Shown here: positions 49,117-58,405 of the stretch, in pieces
Layout of the letters: every line of letters begins with the position of its first letter
How positions within the stretch are numbered: the first letter of the stretch is position 1
Assembly: GCF_001595645.1 (NCBI RefSeq)
Contig: NZ_LNKT01000067.1
Span: 1 to 64,000, forward strand
Source of the DNA: Sulfurovum riftiae
Lineage (GTDB): Bacteria; Campylobacterota; Campylobacteria; Campylobacterales; Sulfurovaceae
Reading direction: 5' to 3'
DNA length: 64,000 nt
Translations under genes and position numbers: made by a program
Notes under the pieces: generated by a model
What the model was told of the DNA's origin: nothing
What the model saw: the letters and a program-made list of their open reading frames with translations, nothing else
Database searches by the model: none

Positions 49117-49578
49117 ATGACCGATTTCATGCAGGAGGCGTTTACCGAAGCACAGAAAGGGATCTCTGCCGGTGACGGAGGTCCTTTTGGCGCTGTCATC
49201 GTCAAAGAGGGAAAGATCATCTCACGCGGACACAATGAAGTGGTCAAGAGTAACGATCCCACGGCGCATGCCGAAATGATCGCCATACGTAACGCTTCTG
49301 AAAAACTCCGGAGTTTCAATCTTGAAGGGTGCATACTCTATGTCACAGGAGAACCCTGCCCCATGTGTTTCTCTGCCATCCACTGGGCGCATATCGATGA
49401 GGTCTACTACTGCAACACCAAAGAGGATGCGGCCAAGATAGGCTTCGATGATGCATTCATCACCGAGATCATCGAGGGGAAGAGGAAAGACCCTGTCTCT
49501 TTTGTCCATCTTCCGGATGAGAGCTGCAAACAACTGTTCCTGCAGTGGTATGAAGATCCTGACAAAGTACCCTACTGA
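49117..49578 (+). CDS. guaD: Guanine deaminase, cytidine-deaminase fold
   Basis: The 153-residue protein has the zinc deaminase motifs PTAHAEM (His, Glu) and EPCPMCFSAI (two Cys), and AGDGGPFGAVIVKEGKIIS, HNEVVKSNDPTAHAE, KIGFDDAFI that match B. subtilis GuaD closely. It would convert guanine to xanthine. It starts immediately after the TAG of the NYN gene. tRNA adenosine deaminase is an alternative, but the GFDD segment favours GuaD. Confidence 0.85.
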   Translation: MTDFMQEAFTEAQKGISAGDGGPFGAVIVKEGKIISRGHNEVVKSNDPTAHAEMIAIRNASEKLRSFNLEGCILYVTGEPCPMCFSAIHWAHIDEVYYCNTKEDAAKIGFDDAFITEIIEGKRKDPVSFVHLPDESCKQLFLQWYEDPDKVPY

Positions 49579-51647
49579 TCTGTTTCAGCTGTTTTCTTTT
49601 TACGGGCCTTCTTGGGCTCCGGCTCGACGAATTCTCCTTTGACTAGTCCGGCTTCATGTAAAAACTGTGAGGGTTTGTAGTCTATTTTTTTGACTTTATC
49701 ATATTTCGCCAAAGAGAGGTAGAGTTTGTCTTTTGCACGTGTCACAGCGACATAGAAGAGCCTGCGTTCCTCCTCAATGGAACTCATCATCTTTCGGTTG
49801 GGAAAACGGCCGTCTACCAGATCGACTACATAGACTTCCGGGAACTCCAGCCCTTTGCTGGCATGGACCGTCAGCAGGTTGACTCCCTCACCTTCACTCA
49901 GTTCGCCTCCCCCGAGCACCATGGCATTGACAAATCGTCCCAGTTCTTTGTACTGTCGTGAAAGGTCCAGCAGCAAGCCTGCTTTACGCAATATGCGTTC
50001 TCTGGCAAGTTTCTTCTTCTCTTCATCCACCTCTCCGCTCTTCAGCCTTCCTCTCTGGGTAGAGAGCATATCAATGATACCGCTGTAGAGTTTGGAAGAG
50101 GTGGCGGTCCTGAGTATTTTTGCAGGATCACGTTCGGCGCGTATATCGTTCATCAGTGTGTAGAAGTCGTTGAAGAACTTTACACCGTCCTGTATGATCC
50201 GGGGATGTTTGAGCAGCGGATGGCCATAGACATTCCCGGGAAGGTCCAGGTGTTTGAAGCGTGTGGCCGAGCCGATCTCATGGTCATCATCGAAAAGCCC
50301 CAACTGAACATTCTTGTTGGGTTTGAGGTTGGGCAGTTCAGAGTTGACCGGGTAAAGTACCCCCTGCATGAAGTTGCCGTTCCCAAAATGGAGGAAACAC
50401 TGGAAGAACTCTTTGGAGAGCGCCGATCCTACTCCGGAAGCATATTCGAAGATGTGGATAAAGGCCATCATATCTTTGGGATTGACCAGCAGCGAAAGCA
50501 GGTCGAGCAGGAATTTGATCTCCTTGGCATCGAAGAAACTGGTACCGCCTTTACGCTTGCAGGGGATCCCCACTTCCCGCAAACTGGCCTCTATGCCGTC
50601 GGCCGAAGAGTTGTTCCGGAAGATCACGGCAATGTTGTCATTGGGAACGTGGGTATGCTTTATGCTCTGCGCAATGGACTGGTACTGTTCGAAAAGGTCG
50701 TTGTACATCAGCAGTCTTGGCGGGTGCGTCTTCCCGTGCCTCCCCACTTCGAGTTTCTTGGGGTAGATACGCTCGTTGCGTTCTATGACCCGGTTGGCAA
50801 GGGAGAGAATGGGTGCAGTAGAGCGGTAGTTCGTCTTGAGGGTAAAGACGTTCGCCTCCGGGTAGCGTGTGGAGAAAGTCGCGATATTCTCGATGTTCGC
50901 ACCGTTAAAGGCATAGATGCTCTGGTCATAATCCCCCACACAGAACAGCGAGCGCGGCCTGAGTGTATCGATGAGCGCACCCTGCAGTGTGTTGGTATCC
51001 TGGTATTCATCGACAAGTACCTCTTCAAAATGGATCGTATTGCTCTCCAGATATGTCTTGATACGCAAAAGAAGGTCGTTGAACGAAGCGAACCCGTAGT
51101 CGATCTTCTCCTTCTCGAATTCCTGTACGATGTCCATATAGGCATCCATGATCACATCATGCTCGGGGTACTTCTCAAGGAACCACTCATCGAAACCCTC
51201 GAGGGAAGCATTCTGGTAGAGTGAGTACATCTCGTAGAGATAGGTGGCAGAAAAAGGGGCCAGCGGCAGGTTCATACGTTCAAAGTTACGCTTTTCGTAA
51301 ATACTCCGGAAAAGTGTCTTCAACTCCGAAGGCTGCTTGAGTGCAAGATTGGGGTGCAGTTCTTTGAGCCATCGGTAGGAGACGGCATGAAAGGTGCCTG
51401 ACTCGATCTTCGAGACGATCTTCTTTGGGAAATAACGCTCAAGACGGGCGATCATCTCTCCTGCGGCCTTGTTGGTGAAGGTCAGCAGCAGTATCTTTGA
51501 AGGGTCCATACCGTTCTGCAGCAGATGGGCGATACGCCCTACGATGGTAGAGGTCTTCCCCGTTCCTGCAGAGGCGATGATGAGATTTTGTCCCAGAGGT
51601 GCGGTCGCAGCAGAGAGCTGCTCGGCATTGAGCGTACTGAGCGGCAA
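49572..51647 (-). CDS. UvrD/Rep-family ATP-dependent DNA helicase
   Basis: The 691-residue protein has superfamily 1 motifs: Walker A IIASAGTGKTST (24-35), LLLTFTNKAA, VDEYQDTN, GDYDQSIYAF, LKTNYRST, LLTVHASKGLEFPEVYV and VAVTRAKDKLYLSLA. It unwinds DNA 3'-5' in repair or replication restart. The start codon is TTG, right after the stop TAA of the preceding gene, with no good Shine-Dalgarno, so it is probably translated by coupling. A Lys-rich tail closes it. Confidence 0.92.
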   Translation of the reverse strand: MPLSTLNAEQLSAATAPLGQNLIIASAGTGKTSTIVGRIAHLLQNGMDPSKILLLTFTNKAAGEMIARLERYFPKKIVSKIESGTFHAVSYRWLKELHPNLALKQPSELKTLFRSIYEKRNFERMNLPLAPFSATYLYEMYSLYQNASLEGFDEWFLEKYPEHDVIMDAYMDIVQEFEKEKIDYGFASFNDLLLRIKTYLESNTIHFEEVLVDEYQDTNTLQGALIDTLRPRSLFCVGDYDQSIYAFNGANIENIATFSTRYPEANVFTLKTNYRSTAPILSLANRVIERNERIYPKKLEVGRHGKTHPPRLLMYNDLFEQYQSIAQSIKHTHVPNDNIAVIFRNNSSADGIEASLREVGIPCKRKGGTSFFDAKEIKFLLDLLSLLVNPKDMMAFIHIFEYASGVGSALSKEFFQCFLHFGNGNFMQGVLYPVNSELPNLKPNKNVQLGLFDDDHEIGSATRFKHLDLPGNVYGHPLLKHPRIIQDGVKFFNDFYTLMNDIRAERDPAKILRTATSSKLYSGIIDMLSTQRGRLKSGEVDEEKKKLARERILRKAGLLLDLSRQYKELGRFVNAMVLGGGELSEGEGVNLLTVHASKGLEFPEVYVVDLVDGRFPNRKMMSSIEEERRLFYVAVTRAKDKLYLSLAKYDKVKKIDYKPSQFLHEAGLVKGEFVEPEPKKARKKKTAETDQ

Positions 51648-51986
51648 TTATTTGTGACCGATGATGTAGTAGGTGTTCTTGTTGTCGACTTTTTTCAGTT
51701 CAAGTTTGTATTTGTCCGCCCAGTGATTGACCAAAGCGTTAAATGCAGAAAGGTTGTCCGCCGAACTGTCCTCGTTGCATTTTATCTTGAGGTAATTCTC
51801 CGAATTGGACATTGCAATGTAGCCTTTTTCAACAGCCAGAGCATCGTTGAAAGAAGGGATATGGGGAGAGAACTTCTCAAAGTCCTTCGTATTTGCAATG
51901 ATATCGTTGATCTGTTTGAGTGTCTGTGCGTTGTGTGTATAGCCGAGCTGTGTCAAAAGTGCTTCGGGTGTGAGATCTAGATGCAT
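51648..51986 (-). CDS. Small conserved protein upstream of the helicase
   Basis: The 112-residue protein is soluble, mixed alpha/beta, with two tandem halves (LTPEALLTQLGYTHNAQTLKQINDIIAN and a C-terminal LKKVDNKNTYYIIGHK). It shares a boundary with the helicase gene (stop then TTG), so they form an operon. No family is recognised. Confidence 0.65.
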   Translation of the reverse strand: MHLDLTPEALLTQLGYTHNAQTLKQINDIIANTKDFEKFSPHIPSFNDALAVEKGYIAMSNSENYLKIKCNEDSSADNLSAFNALVNHWADKYKLELKKVDNKNTYYIIGHK

Positions 51987-52077
51987 GTCTTTCCTATTAT
52001 ATTTTAATGTAAATCAAGAATCAGATTGTAGCAAAAAAGAGGTTAGGAAAGGGAAAAAAGAGAGCTGACAAAGAGCA

Positions 52078-52102
52078 TGTTTTAAAAGGTTTTTTTAAAA
52101 CA
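52078..52102 (-). terminator. Inverted repeat across the stop of the 52095 gene
   Basis: TGTTTTAAAA (52078-52087) and TTTTAAAACA (52093-52102) pair perfectly with a five-base loop. All but two pairs are A-T, and no clean U-run follows, so a terminator role is only possible. Confidence 0.3.
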
Positions 52103-52658
52103 GTGTCTCCTTGGGGGTTTCAACTCTTGCAATGAGGTCTTTGTAGTGCTCCAGGTTCTGAAACGCTTTTTCATAACGCCATCTCAGTACGAACTCAATG
52201 ATCTCGTTCTTGAGTGCAGGATCAAGTGTTTCCGCTTTACCGAAATATCCCAGTGAGACATTCTTGGCTTTCTTCTTGCCGTTCTTGTCCGGTTCGTAGG
52301 TAATAGCAATGATCTGTATATATTTACCTTCCCTCACCTCGCCGAAATCCTCTTCTTTCAGACCGATACCGGAGAGGTTCATCGCTTTGTAGATAAAGAT
52401 GTCATCGAAATCCGGAGATTTTTCAAAGATCTTCAGCTTTTCGTACAACTCCTTCACGCGAGCGATATTCGCTTGACGGACATCATCGGATGCTGTACTT
52501 GTTTCTGTTTTTTCTTTCTTTTTTGCCGGTACTGACGGAGGTACTGTCTTCGCTTCACTTTTGGGTTTCTCTTCAGTAGAAGGAAGCGTTTCTTTCTGTG
52601 ACAATTGCTCTTCCAAACGACTGGTAAGTGCTTTGAGCTTGTCTAAACTGCTTGACAT
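52095..52658 (-). CDS. Protein with coiled-coil N terminus, unknown function
   Basis: The 187-residue protein has a helical N terminus (LDKLKALTSRLEEQLSQK), a Lys/Pro/Ser-rich linker (about 24-60), and a compact C-terminal domain (about 65-180) with KNVSLGYFGKAETLDPALKNEIIEFV. It is cytoplasmic. An inverted repeat TGTTTTAAAA / TTTTAAAACA (52078-52102) lies across its stop codon. No family is recognised. Confidence 0.65.
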   Translation of the reverse strand: MSSSLDKLKALTSRLEEQLSQKETLPSTEEKPKSEAKTVPPSVPAKKKEKTETSTASDDVRQANIARVKELYEKLKIFEKSPDFDDIFIYKAMNLSGIGLKEEDFGEVREGKYIQIIAITYEPDKNGKKKAKNVSLGYFGKAETLDPALKNEIIEFVLRWRYEKAFQNLEHYKDLIARVETPKETLF

Positions 52659-52729
52659 ACATTCCCTTTAAATGGGGGCTTCAGGCGCCCTTTTTGTATA
52701 TATTAGATAATATAGTACAAAAGATTAAC

Positions 52730-52823
52730 TAATATCAACTTTAAATAATAGTGAATAATATCAATTTTTTCTATTTTTTAATGTTAAATTTCAAAAGCGG
52801 GTTAAAATTATTTAATATCAATT
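52730..52823. repeat. Three TAATATCAAYT direct repeats upstream of murA
   Basis: TAATATCAACT (52730-52740), TAATATCAATT (52756-52766) and TAATATCAATT (52813-52823) are the same 11-mer with one change. The spacings, 26 and 57 bases, are irregular. The region is very AT-rich, and chance repetition cannot be ruled out. Confidence 0.35.
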
Positions 52824-52890
52824 CTCCTCTCCTACTCTTAACCAATCTTTTGATAAAATCCATACATTATATTACGAGGCGGGAAGAAGG

Positions 52891-54159
52891 GTGCAGTATT
52901 TAGAGATAAAAGGCGGGAAAAAACTTAGCGGAAGCGTGACGATCAGTGGGGCGAAAAATGCGGCACTGCCTATTATTGCTGCAACGATCTTGAGTGACAA
53001 AGAGGTTACCCTCACCAACCTGCCCGACGTGGTGGATATCCGCACACTACTCAAACTTCTTACCATGCTTGGCGGTACGGTAGAACATGAAGGCACTGTT
53101 GCAAAGATCAATAACGGCTCCATAAATTCACATAAGGCGGTCTATGAGATCGTCTCCCAAATGAGGGCTTCCATTCTGGTACTAGGCCCCCTGCTGACAA
53201 GGTTCGGTGAGTGCGAGGTCTCCCTGCCCGGAGGATGTGCCATCGGACAGCGTCCCATCGACCTGCACCTTAAAGCGCTTGAAGCCATGGGCGCGAAGAT
53301 CACCATCGAAAGCGGTTATGTCCATGCTGTTGCACCCAGCGGGCTGCATGGTGCAAAGATCATTTTTGATACGATCACCGTGGGCGGTACGGAGAATGTG
53401 GTCATGGCTGCTGCCATGGCGAAAGGGACCACGACCATTATCAATGCGGCCAAAGAGCCGGAGATCGTGCAGCTGTGTGAAATGATCGCGGATGCAGGCG
53501 TTAAGGTAGAAGGCATCGGAACGAACGAACTCACCATTGAAGGGACTGATGGTGTTCCGCTTGAATTCAAGACCGTTGAGATCATCCCCGACCGTATCGA
53601 AGCGGGTACCTACCTTTGTGCCGGGGCGATCACAAGGTCGGAGATCACGCTGAAGAAAGTCAACGCGGAGCATATACGTGCATCCATCGACAAACTTGAA
53701 AGTATGGGGTTCACCTTTGACATCAATGGGGACAGCATCACTATTCATCCTGCAGAGGTAATCAAGCCTGTCAATCTCATCACCATAGAGTATCCGGGCT
53801 TTCCTACGGACATGCAGGCGCAGTTCATGGCCGTAGCAGCACTGGCTGAAGGCGAAAGCCTCATCGAGGAGCGTCTTTTTGAGAACCGGTTCATGCATGT
53901 CAGCGAACTGAACCGTCTGGGAGCCGATATCTGGCTTAAAGGAAGCATTGCTGCTGTCAAAGGCGTCGAACAGCTGCATGGTGCCGATGTCATGGCAACG
54001 GACCTTCGTGCTTCCTCCGCCCTTGTGCTTGCCGGACTTGTTGCCGACGGTACGACCAATGTACGCCGTATCTACCATCTTGACCGTGGGTACGACAACC
54101 TCGAAGGCAAACTCTCTGCACTGGGTGCGGACATTGTCAGAAAAAAGTCAGAGAATTAA
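52891..54159 (+). CDS. murA: UDP-N-acetylglucosamine 1-carboxyvinyltransferase
   Basis: The 422-residue protein starts at GTG with GAAGAAGG upstream. It has the MurA active site: [15 protein letters not shown] near the N terminus, the catalytic Cys116 in [15 protein letters not shown], and [32 protein letters not shown] and the [13 protein letters not shown] end. It performs the first committed step of peptidoglycan synthesis. The Cys means it should be sensitive to fosfomycin. A -10-like GATAAAAT lies about 33 bases upstream. Confidence 0.95.
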   Translation: MQYLEIKGGKKLSGSVTISGAKNAALPIIAATILSDKEVTLTNLPDVVDIRTLLKLLTMLGGTVEHEGTVAKINNGSINSHKAVYEIVSQMRASILVLGPLLTRFGECEVSLPGGCAIGQRPIDLHLKALEAMGAKITIESGYVHAVAPSGLHGAKIIFDTITVGGTENVVMAAAMAKGTTTIINAAKEPEIVQLCEMIADAGVKVEGIGTNELTIEGTDGVPLEFKTVEIIPDRIEAGTYLCAGAITRSEITLKKVNAEHIRASIDKLESMGFTFDINGDSITIHPAEVIKPVNLITIEYPGFPTDMQAQFMAVAALAEGESLIEERLFENRFMHVSELNRLGADIWLKGSIAAVKGVEQLHGADVMATDLRASSALVLAGLVADGTTNVRRIYHLDRGYDNLEGKLSALGADIVRKKSEN

Positions 54160-54165
54160 CCTTTT

Positions 54166-54654
54166 ATGGCAGAGGAGATAGAGCGTAAATTCCTGGTAGA
54201 TCGCCAAAAGCTCCCTTCCCTTGAAAATCCCCATATCATCAGACAGGGCTACATCCCCGGTACGCGAACAGCGACGGTACGCATACGTACCAGTAACGAT
54301 AAAGCCTACCTGACACTCAAAGGCAAAGCAACGGGGCTGACACGCTCGGAGTTCGAATACCCTGTTCCTATGAGAGACGCCCTGCTGATGCTCGACGAGT
54401 TCTGTGAAGGAAGGGTCATTGAAAAAAAACGTTATCTTGTCCCTTATGAGGGACACACATGGGAGATCGACATCTTTGAAGGGGAGAATGAAGGGCTGAT
54501 CGTGGCAGAGATAGAGTTGTCAGATGAGAATGAAGCCTTTGCAAAACCAGAGTGGGTCACCCGCGAGGTCTCTTCCGATCCGAAATACCGCAATTCAAAC
54601 CTCATTATGCACCCCTACACCCGCTGGGAAAAACAGTATTACTCGGGGGAGTAA
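54166..54654 (+). CDS. CYTH-domain (inorganic triphosphatase-like) protein
   Basis: The 162-residue protein begins with the CYTH signature E-x-E-x-K as EIERKFLV, followed by QGYIPG, TVRIRTSNDKAYLTLKGKA and EIDIFEGENEGLIVAEIEL. These line a tunnel that binds triphosphate with metal ions. It probably cleaves tripolyphosphate or a related substrate. It follows murA after six bases in the same direction. Confidence 0.87.
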   Translation: MAEEIERKFLVDRQKLPSLENPHIIRQGYIPGTRTATVRIRTSNDKAYLTLKGKATGLTRSEFEYPVPMRDALLMLDEFCEGRVIEKKRYLVPYEGHTWEIDIFEGENEGLIVAEIELSDENEAFAKPEWVTREVSSDPKYRNSNLIMHPYTRWEKQYYSGE

Positions 54655-54660
54655 TAAGGA

Positions 54661-57600
54661 TCACCTGCCGATAAATTCTACCAGGGCATCTGCCGTGATC
54701 GCTTTTGAATAGTGAAAGCCCTGTATAATGTGGCACCCTTTTGAGAGCAGGTACTCGACCTGTGCCTCATGCTCCACCCCTTCGGCTATGATCTCAAGCT
54801 TCAAACTCGTTGCCAAAGCGATCACGGCATCAGTGATGGCACGGTCCTCTTCATTGTCCGGAAGATCATAAATGAACGATTTGTCGATCTTCAGTTTGTC
54901 GACAGGGAGACGTTTCAGATAGGCCAACGAAGAGTAACCTGTACCGAAATCGTCGATGGAGATCTCTATACCCATTCTATTGAGCCGGTTGAGTTTTTCT
55001 ATTGACTTGTTCGGGTTGAGCATCATCTGGCTCTCCGTGATCTCAAAGACAAGCCATTCGACATCGAATCCTGTCTCTGCCAGTGTCTCTTCAAGTATCG
55101 AAAAGAAATTCTTTTTCATCAGCTGGTTCAATGAGAGATTCAAAGAAAGCTTGCCTGGATTCATCCCGTTCGCATACCATTCGGCCATATCGGTCATCGC
55201 CTGCCGCATGACATAGTTGTCCACCTCTTTGATAAGGCCCGTATCCTCGGCCAGCCTGATGAAGCTGTTGGGCATGACCATCCCTCTGCTCGGATGCTTC
55301 CATCGTACAAGGGCCTCGACCCCTACCACACTCTCACTTCTTGCATCGATCTGCGGCTGATAATAGACCAGCAGCTGCTTCTCTTCTATGGCTCTGTGCA
55401 GTTCCAGCTCCATTGCCGCCTTCTCCAGCGCCAGATTCGTCATTTCGGTCGAATAGAACTGGTAATTGTTCCTGCCGTTGCTTTTGGCCTGATACATCGC
55501 ACTGTCAGCATACTTCAACAGGTTGTTCTCATGTGTGGAGTCTTTCGGATAGAGGCTGATACCTATACTGACCGTCACATGCAGTGTATGCTCATCTATC
55601 ACGATCTTCTTCTTTACCGCATCAATGATCTTCTGTGCAATATTGGCTGCGGATTCCGGAGAATTGAGGTCCTGGGCGATGATGGTGAACTCATCTCCTC
55701 CAAGCCGGGCAAGGGTATCGCCTTCTCTGATACATTCAAAAAGCCTCTGTGCCACGATCTTGAGTATCTCATCTCCGTAGTGGTGCCCCAGCGTATCGTT
55801 GATCTGCTTGAAATTGTCGAGATCGATGAAGAAAACGGCGAACTTCTCATGATGCCTGTGTGCATAGGCAATGGACTGATGAAGCCTGTCATTGAAGAGC
55901 ATTCTGTTTGGCAGCCGCGTCAAGGGATCGTGATGCGCCTGGAAATTCAGTCTCTCGGTCTGTTCGAGAAGCCTTTGTTCTATCTCTTTCTTCTGTGTAA
56001 TATCCTGCGCATAATAGGTGATACCTATGATCTTGTAATTGTCATCTTTGAGGAGTGAAGCCGATACATCCGTGTAGATCAGGTTGCCGGACTTGGTGAT
56101 ATTCTGTATCTGGTCCTGGAATGATCCTGAAAGCAGGGTCTGTCGCTTGATCCACTGTGCTTTTTTCAGGTCATCGGTCGTATAGAGTACATCCATGGTC
56201 TTCCCGATCATCTCATGGGAAGTATAGCCGAGCATTTCCGTTGCACCGTGGTTCCAGTGGATGATCTTCCCCTTCAGGTCCGTAGAGATCACCGCATCAT
56301 GGATCTGCTCGAGTATCCGTGCCTGCTGTATCTGTTTTTTCTCTATCTCTATGAGGTGGGTAATATCGATATTGAAGATGATCGCCACTTCTTTGTTGTG
56401 GTATTTCCCGAATTCAGCATAGGTCTGCACCGGATATTTCGTACCATCTTTTTTCGTATAGACCGTCCGGTTCAGCACCGATCCTATCTGCTGGACCCTT
56501 TTCTTGAATCCTCTGAACTCCTCGAGAGAGACAGCCCTGTTGATATCGAGTATGGTAAGCGAATAGAGTTCATCCTGTGTATAACCTAGTTTCTGCAGTG
56601 CAGCGTAGTTCGCATAGAGTATACGGTAGGTCTTCAGTTCCACGATCAGTATCTCACTGGAGGACTTGTCTATCATATCGGCCAGTTCCCTGTTCTGCTG
56701 TTTGAGCCTGACCTGTTCCGTAATATCCAGTGTCGTTCCCACGATCTTGGAAGGTTCACCGTTCTCGAAGACCATTTTTGCATTGATCAGCAGCGTGATG
56801 ATCTCACCGTCGGAACGCCTGACACGCAGGGTGATACTTTTTATATGCCCGTTCTGCAGTTCTCCCATCCCCTTGTAGGCGATCTCTTTGTCTTCATCGA
56901 TGACCCTGTCCAGAAAGGTATCGAGTGTCGGCTGTGTTGTCTCAGGGTCGAGTTTATAGATACGGTAACTCTGTTTGGACCAGACAGATTTGTTCGTTTT
57001 CAGGTCCACTTCCCAGCTGCCGAAGTGCCCGATATCCTGAATGCGGTCCAGGGTATCCTGCTGGGCTGCGATAATGCGGGTCTTTTCCTCAAGCTCCTTG
57101 AGGTCCTCGGTTGCTTCAAGAGTGATAACGTTGAGAAGGTGTGCCAGTGCCTTGATGGACTTCTGGTATTCGTTCAACTTTGCCGGCTTTCTCAGTACAG
57201 GCTTGAGATGTATTTCCGCTGATTCGCTGATCCCCACTATGGTCATCGTCTGGTTGAGCAGTTCGGGTTTATCGGAAAATGAATAAAACTCCCCATAGGT
57301 GAAAAAACCTGTTACATTGGCAATGTTCTGAAAGGGTGCGATCTCATTCTCGATCAGGTCGGGCATGAAACGGCGCCTTGCCATACAGGAGTAGATGAAA
57401 ATGGATTCGACAGGATGGTTGACGATCTTCTGTTCCGTTTTGATCGACTGGTTCAATATCATCTCGACATCACCGTAACCGAAAGTAACAATATCCCCTT
57501 CCTTGAAATCCCCGGCAAAAGAGAGTGAACCGTCATCATGGGTTGATAGAATGGCACGCGCCAGCATCTCACCCTCTTTCTGTATGATCAGAGGAAACTC

Positions 57601-58323
57601 CACACCTACCGCAGGAAGTTGTTTTGCGACCTCTTCGCCGAGATATTTCTCATAAACCTTATAGGCAGTCATATCATCGATGGTGTAGATCCTGTTATTT
57701 TCCACTTTCGTGATGGTCATCTCTTTACCGATGGGAAGCCAGTTGAAACTGTAGTCCCTGTAGACGGAAAGGTTCTCATTTACAAGAAGTACCCCGACCG
57801 CACCATTGGACGTAACATGCTCCTTGTCGAAGACAAAGGTGTTTTTGAACCGTGCACTGTCCGCCGCCATACCGCCTGCCACGACAACCCTGTCATTGAT
57901 ACTGTGTATCCCATTAAGATAGTCCTCGCCATTGGTAAAGAGACCATCGGAGAACGTAATAAGGAGTTTTCCACGGAGATCACGCAGTTCACTGGCCATC
58001 TTCTGGCCTATATTGTAACTGGATATCCCCTCCCCCTCAACGAAAGCCATCTCCAGGTCAGTATGTTCAAACTGTGTCAAGGCGATCACATGTGTTTCCA
58101 TGGTCACTTTGCCTTCACAGATCGCTCCATCCGTGGTAGTACCGATGATAGAAGCCTGCGGAAGAAGAGAGGTGATCTTCTCGACCATTTTTTCAATGGC
58201 TTCTTTTTGGGTGAACGAGGTAAATATCTGTACCAGCAGTCTGGGATTGTCCTCTACCTGATGGCTCTTGAGAAATTTCCTCAATGTACTTTTATTGGTA
58301 TAAAAGGTATTAAGTGTTTTCAT
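54661..58323 (-). CDS. FIST-PAS-GGDEF-EAL signalling protein
   Basis: The ATG at 58323 has GGAG just upstream; a TTG six codons earlier is possible. The 1220-residue cytoplasmic protein has a FIST N/C sensor (about 20-400; IIGTTTDGAICEG, AGGMAADSARF, IYSCMARRRFM), then three PAS/PAC modules (about 430-790; FGSWEVDLKTNKSVW, TYRILYANYAAL, ILEQIHDAVISTDLKG), a GGDEF domain with intact RLGGDEF (875-879) and an I-site REGD exactly five residues upstream, and an EAL domain with E1003 (EALVRW) and DDFGTGYSSLAYLKRL. Both cyclase and phosphodiesterase look competent. No transmembrane helix is seen. Confidence 0.92.
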   Translation of the reverse strand: MKTLNTFYTNKSTLRKFLKSHQVEDNPRLLVQIFTSFTQKEAIEKMVEKITSLLPQASIIGTTTDGAICEGKVTMETHVIALTQFEHTDLEMAFVEGEGISSYNIGQKMASELRDLRGKLLITFSDGLFTNGEDYLNGIHSINDRVVVAGGMAADSARFKNTFVFDKEHVTSNGAVGVLLVNENLSVYRDYSFNWLPIGKEMTITKVENNRIYTIDDMTAYKVYEKYLGEEVAKQLPAVGVEFPLIIQKEGEMLARAILSTHDDGSLSFAGDFKEGDIVTFGYGDVEMILNQSIKTEQKIVNHPVESIFIYSCMARRRFMPDLIENEIAPFQNIANVTGFFTYGEFYSFSDKPELLNQTMTIVGISESAEIHLKPVLRKPAKLNEYQKSIKALAHLLNVITLEATEDLKELEEKTRIIAAQQDTLDRIQDIGHFGSWEVDLKTNKSVWSKQSYRIYKLDPETTQPTLDTFLDRVIDEDKEIAYKGMGELQNGHIKSITLRVRRSDGEIITLLINAKMVFENGEPSKIVGTTLDITEQVRLKQQNRELADMIDKSSSEILIVELKTYRILYANYAALQKLGYTQDELYSLTILDINRAVSLEEFRGFKKRVQQIGSVLNRTVYTKKDGTKYPVQTYAEFGKYHNKEVAIIFNIDITHLIEIEKKQIQQARILEQIHDAVISTDLKGKIIHWNHGATEMLGYTSHEMIGKTMDVLYTTDDLKKAQWIKRQTLLSGSFQDQIQNITKSGNLIYTDVSASLLKDDNYKIIGITYYAQDITQKKEIEQRLLEQTERLNFQAHHDPLTRLPNRMLFNDRLHQSIAYAHRHHEKFAVFFIDLDNFKQINDTLGHHYGDEILKIVAQRLFECIREGDTLARLGGDEFTIIAQDLNSPESAANIAQKIIDAVKKKIVIDEHTLHVTVSIGISLYPKDSTHENNLLKYADSAMYQAKSNGRNNYQFYSTEMTNLALEKAAMELELHRAIEEKQLLVYYQPQIDARSESVVGVEALVRWKHPSRGMVMPNSFIRLAEDTGLIKEVDNYVMRQAMTDMAEWYANGMNPGKLSLNLSLNQLMKKNFFSILEETLAETGFDVEWLVFEITESQMMLNPNKSIEKLNRLNRMGIEISIDDFGTGYSSLAYLKRLPVDKLKIDKSFIYDLPDNEEDRAITDAVIALATSLKLEIIAEGVEHEAQVEYLLSKGCHIIQGFHYSKAITADALVEFIGR

Positions 58324-58381
58324 TTCTCCACTTTCATTCAAGATTATTTACTATTATAGTGAAAAAAAGTGATAAAAGAAA

Positions 58382-58403
58382 ACCCGGGGAAGAAAATTCG
58401 GGT
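58382..58403 (-). terminator. Intrinsic terminator after truD
   Basis: Read on the minus strand just past the truD stop, ACCCG pairs with CGGGT around a 12-base loop and is followed by TTTTCTTTT. This is a modest but plausible rho-independent terminator. Confidence 0.5.
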
Positions 58404-58405
58404 CA

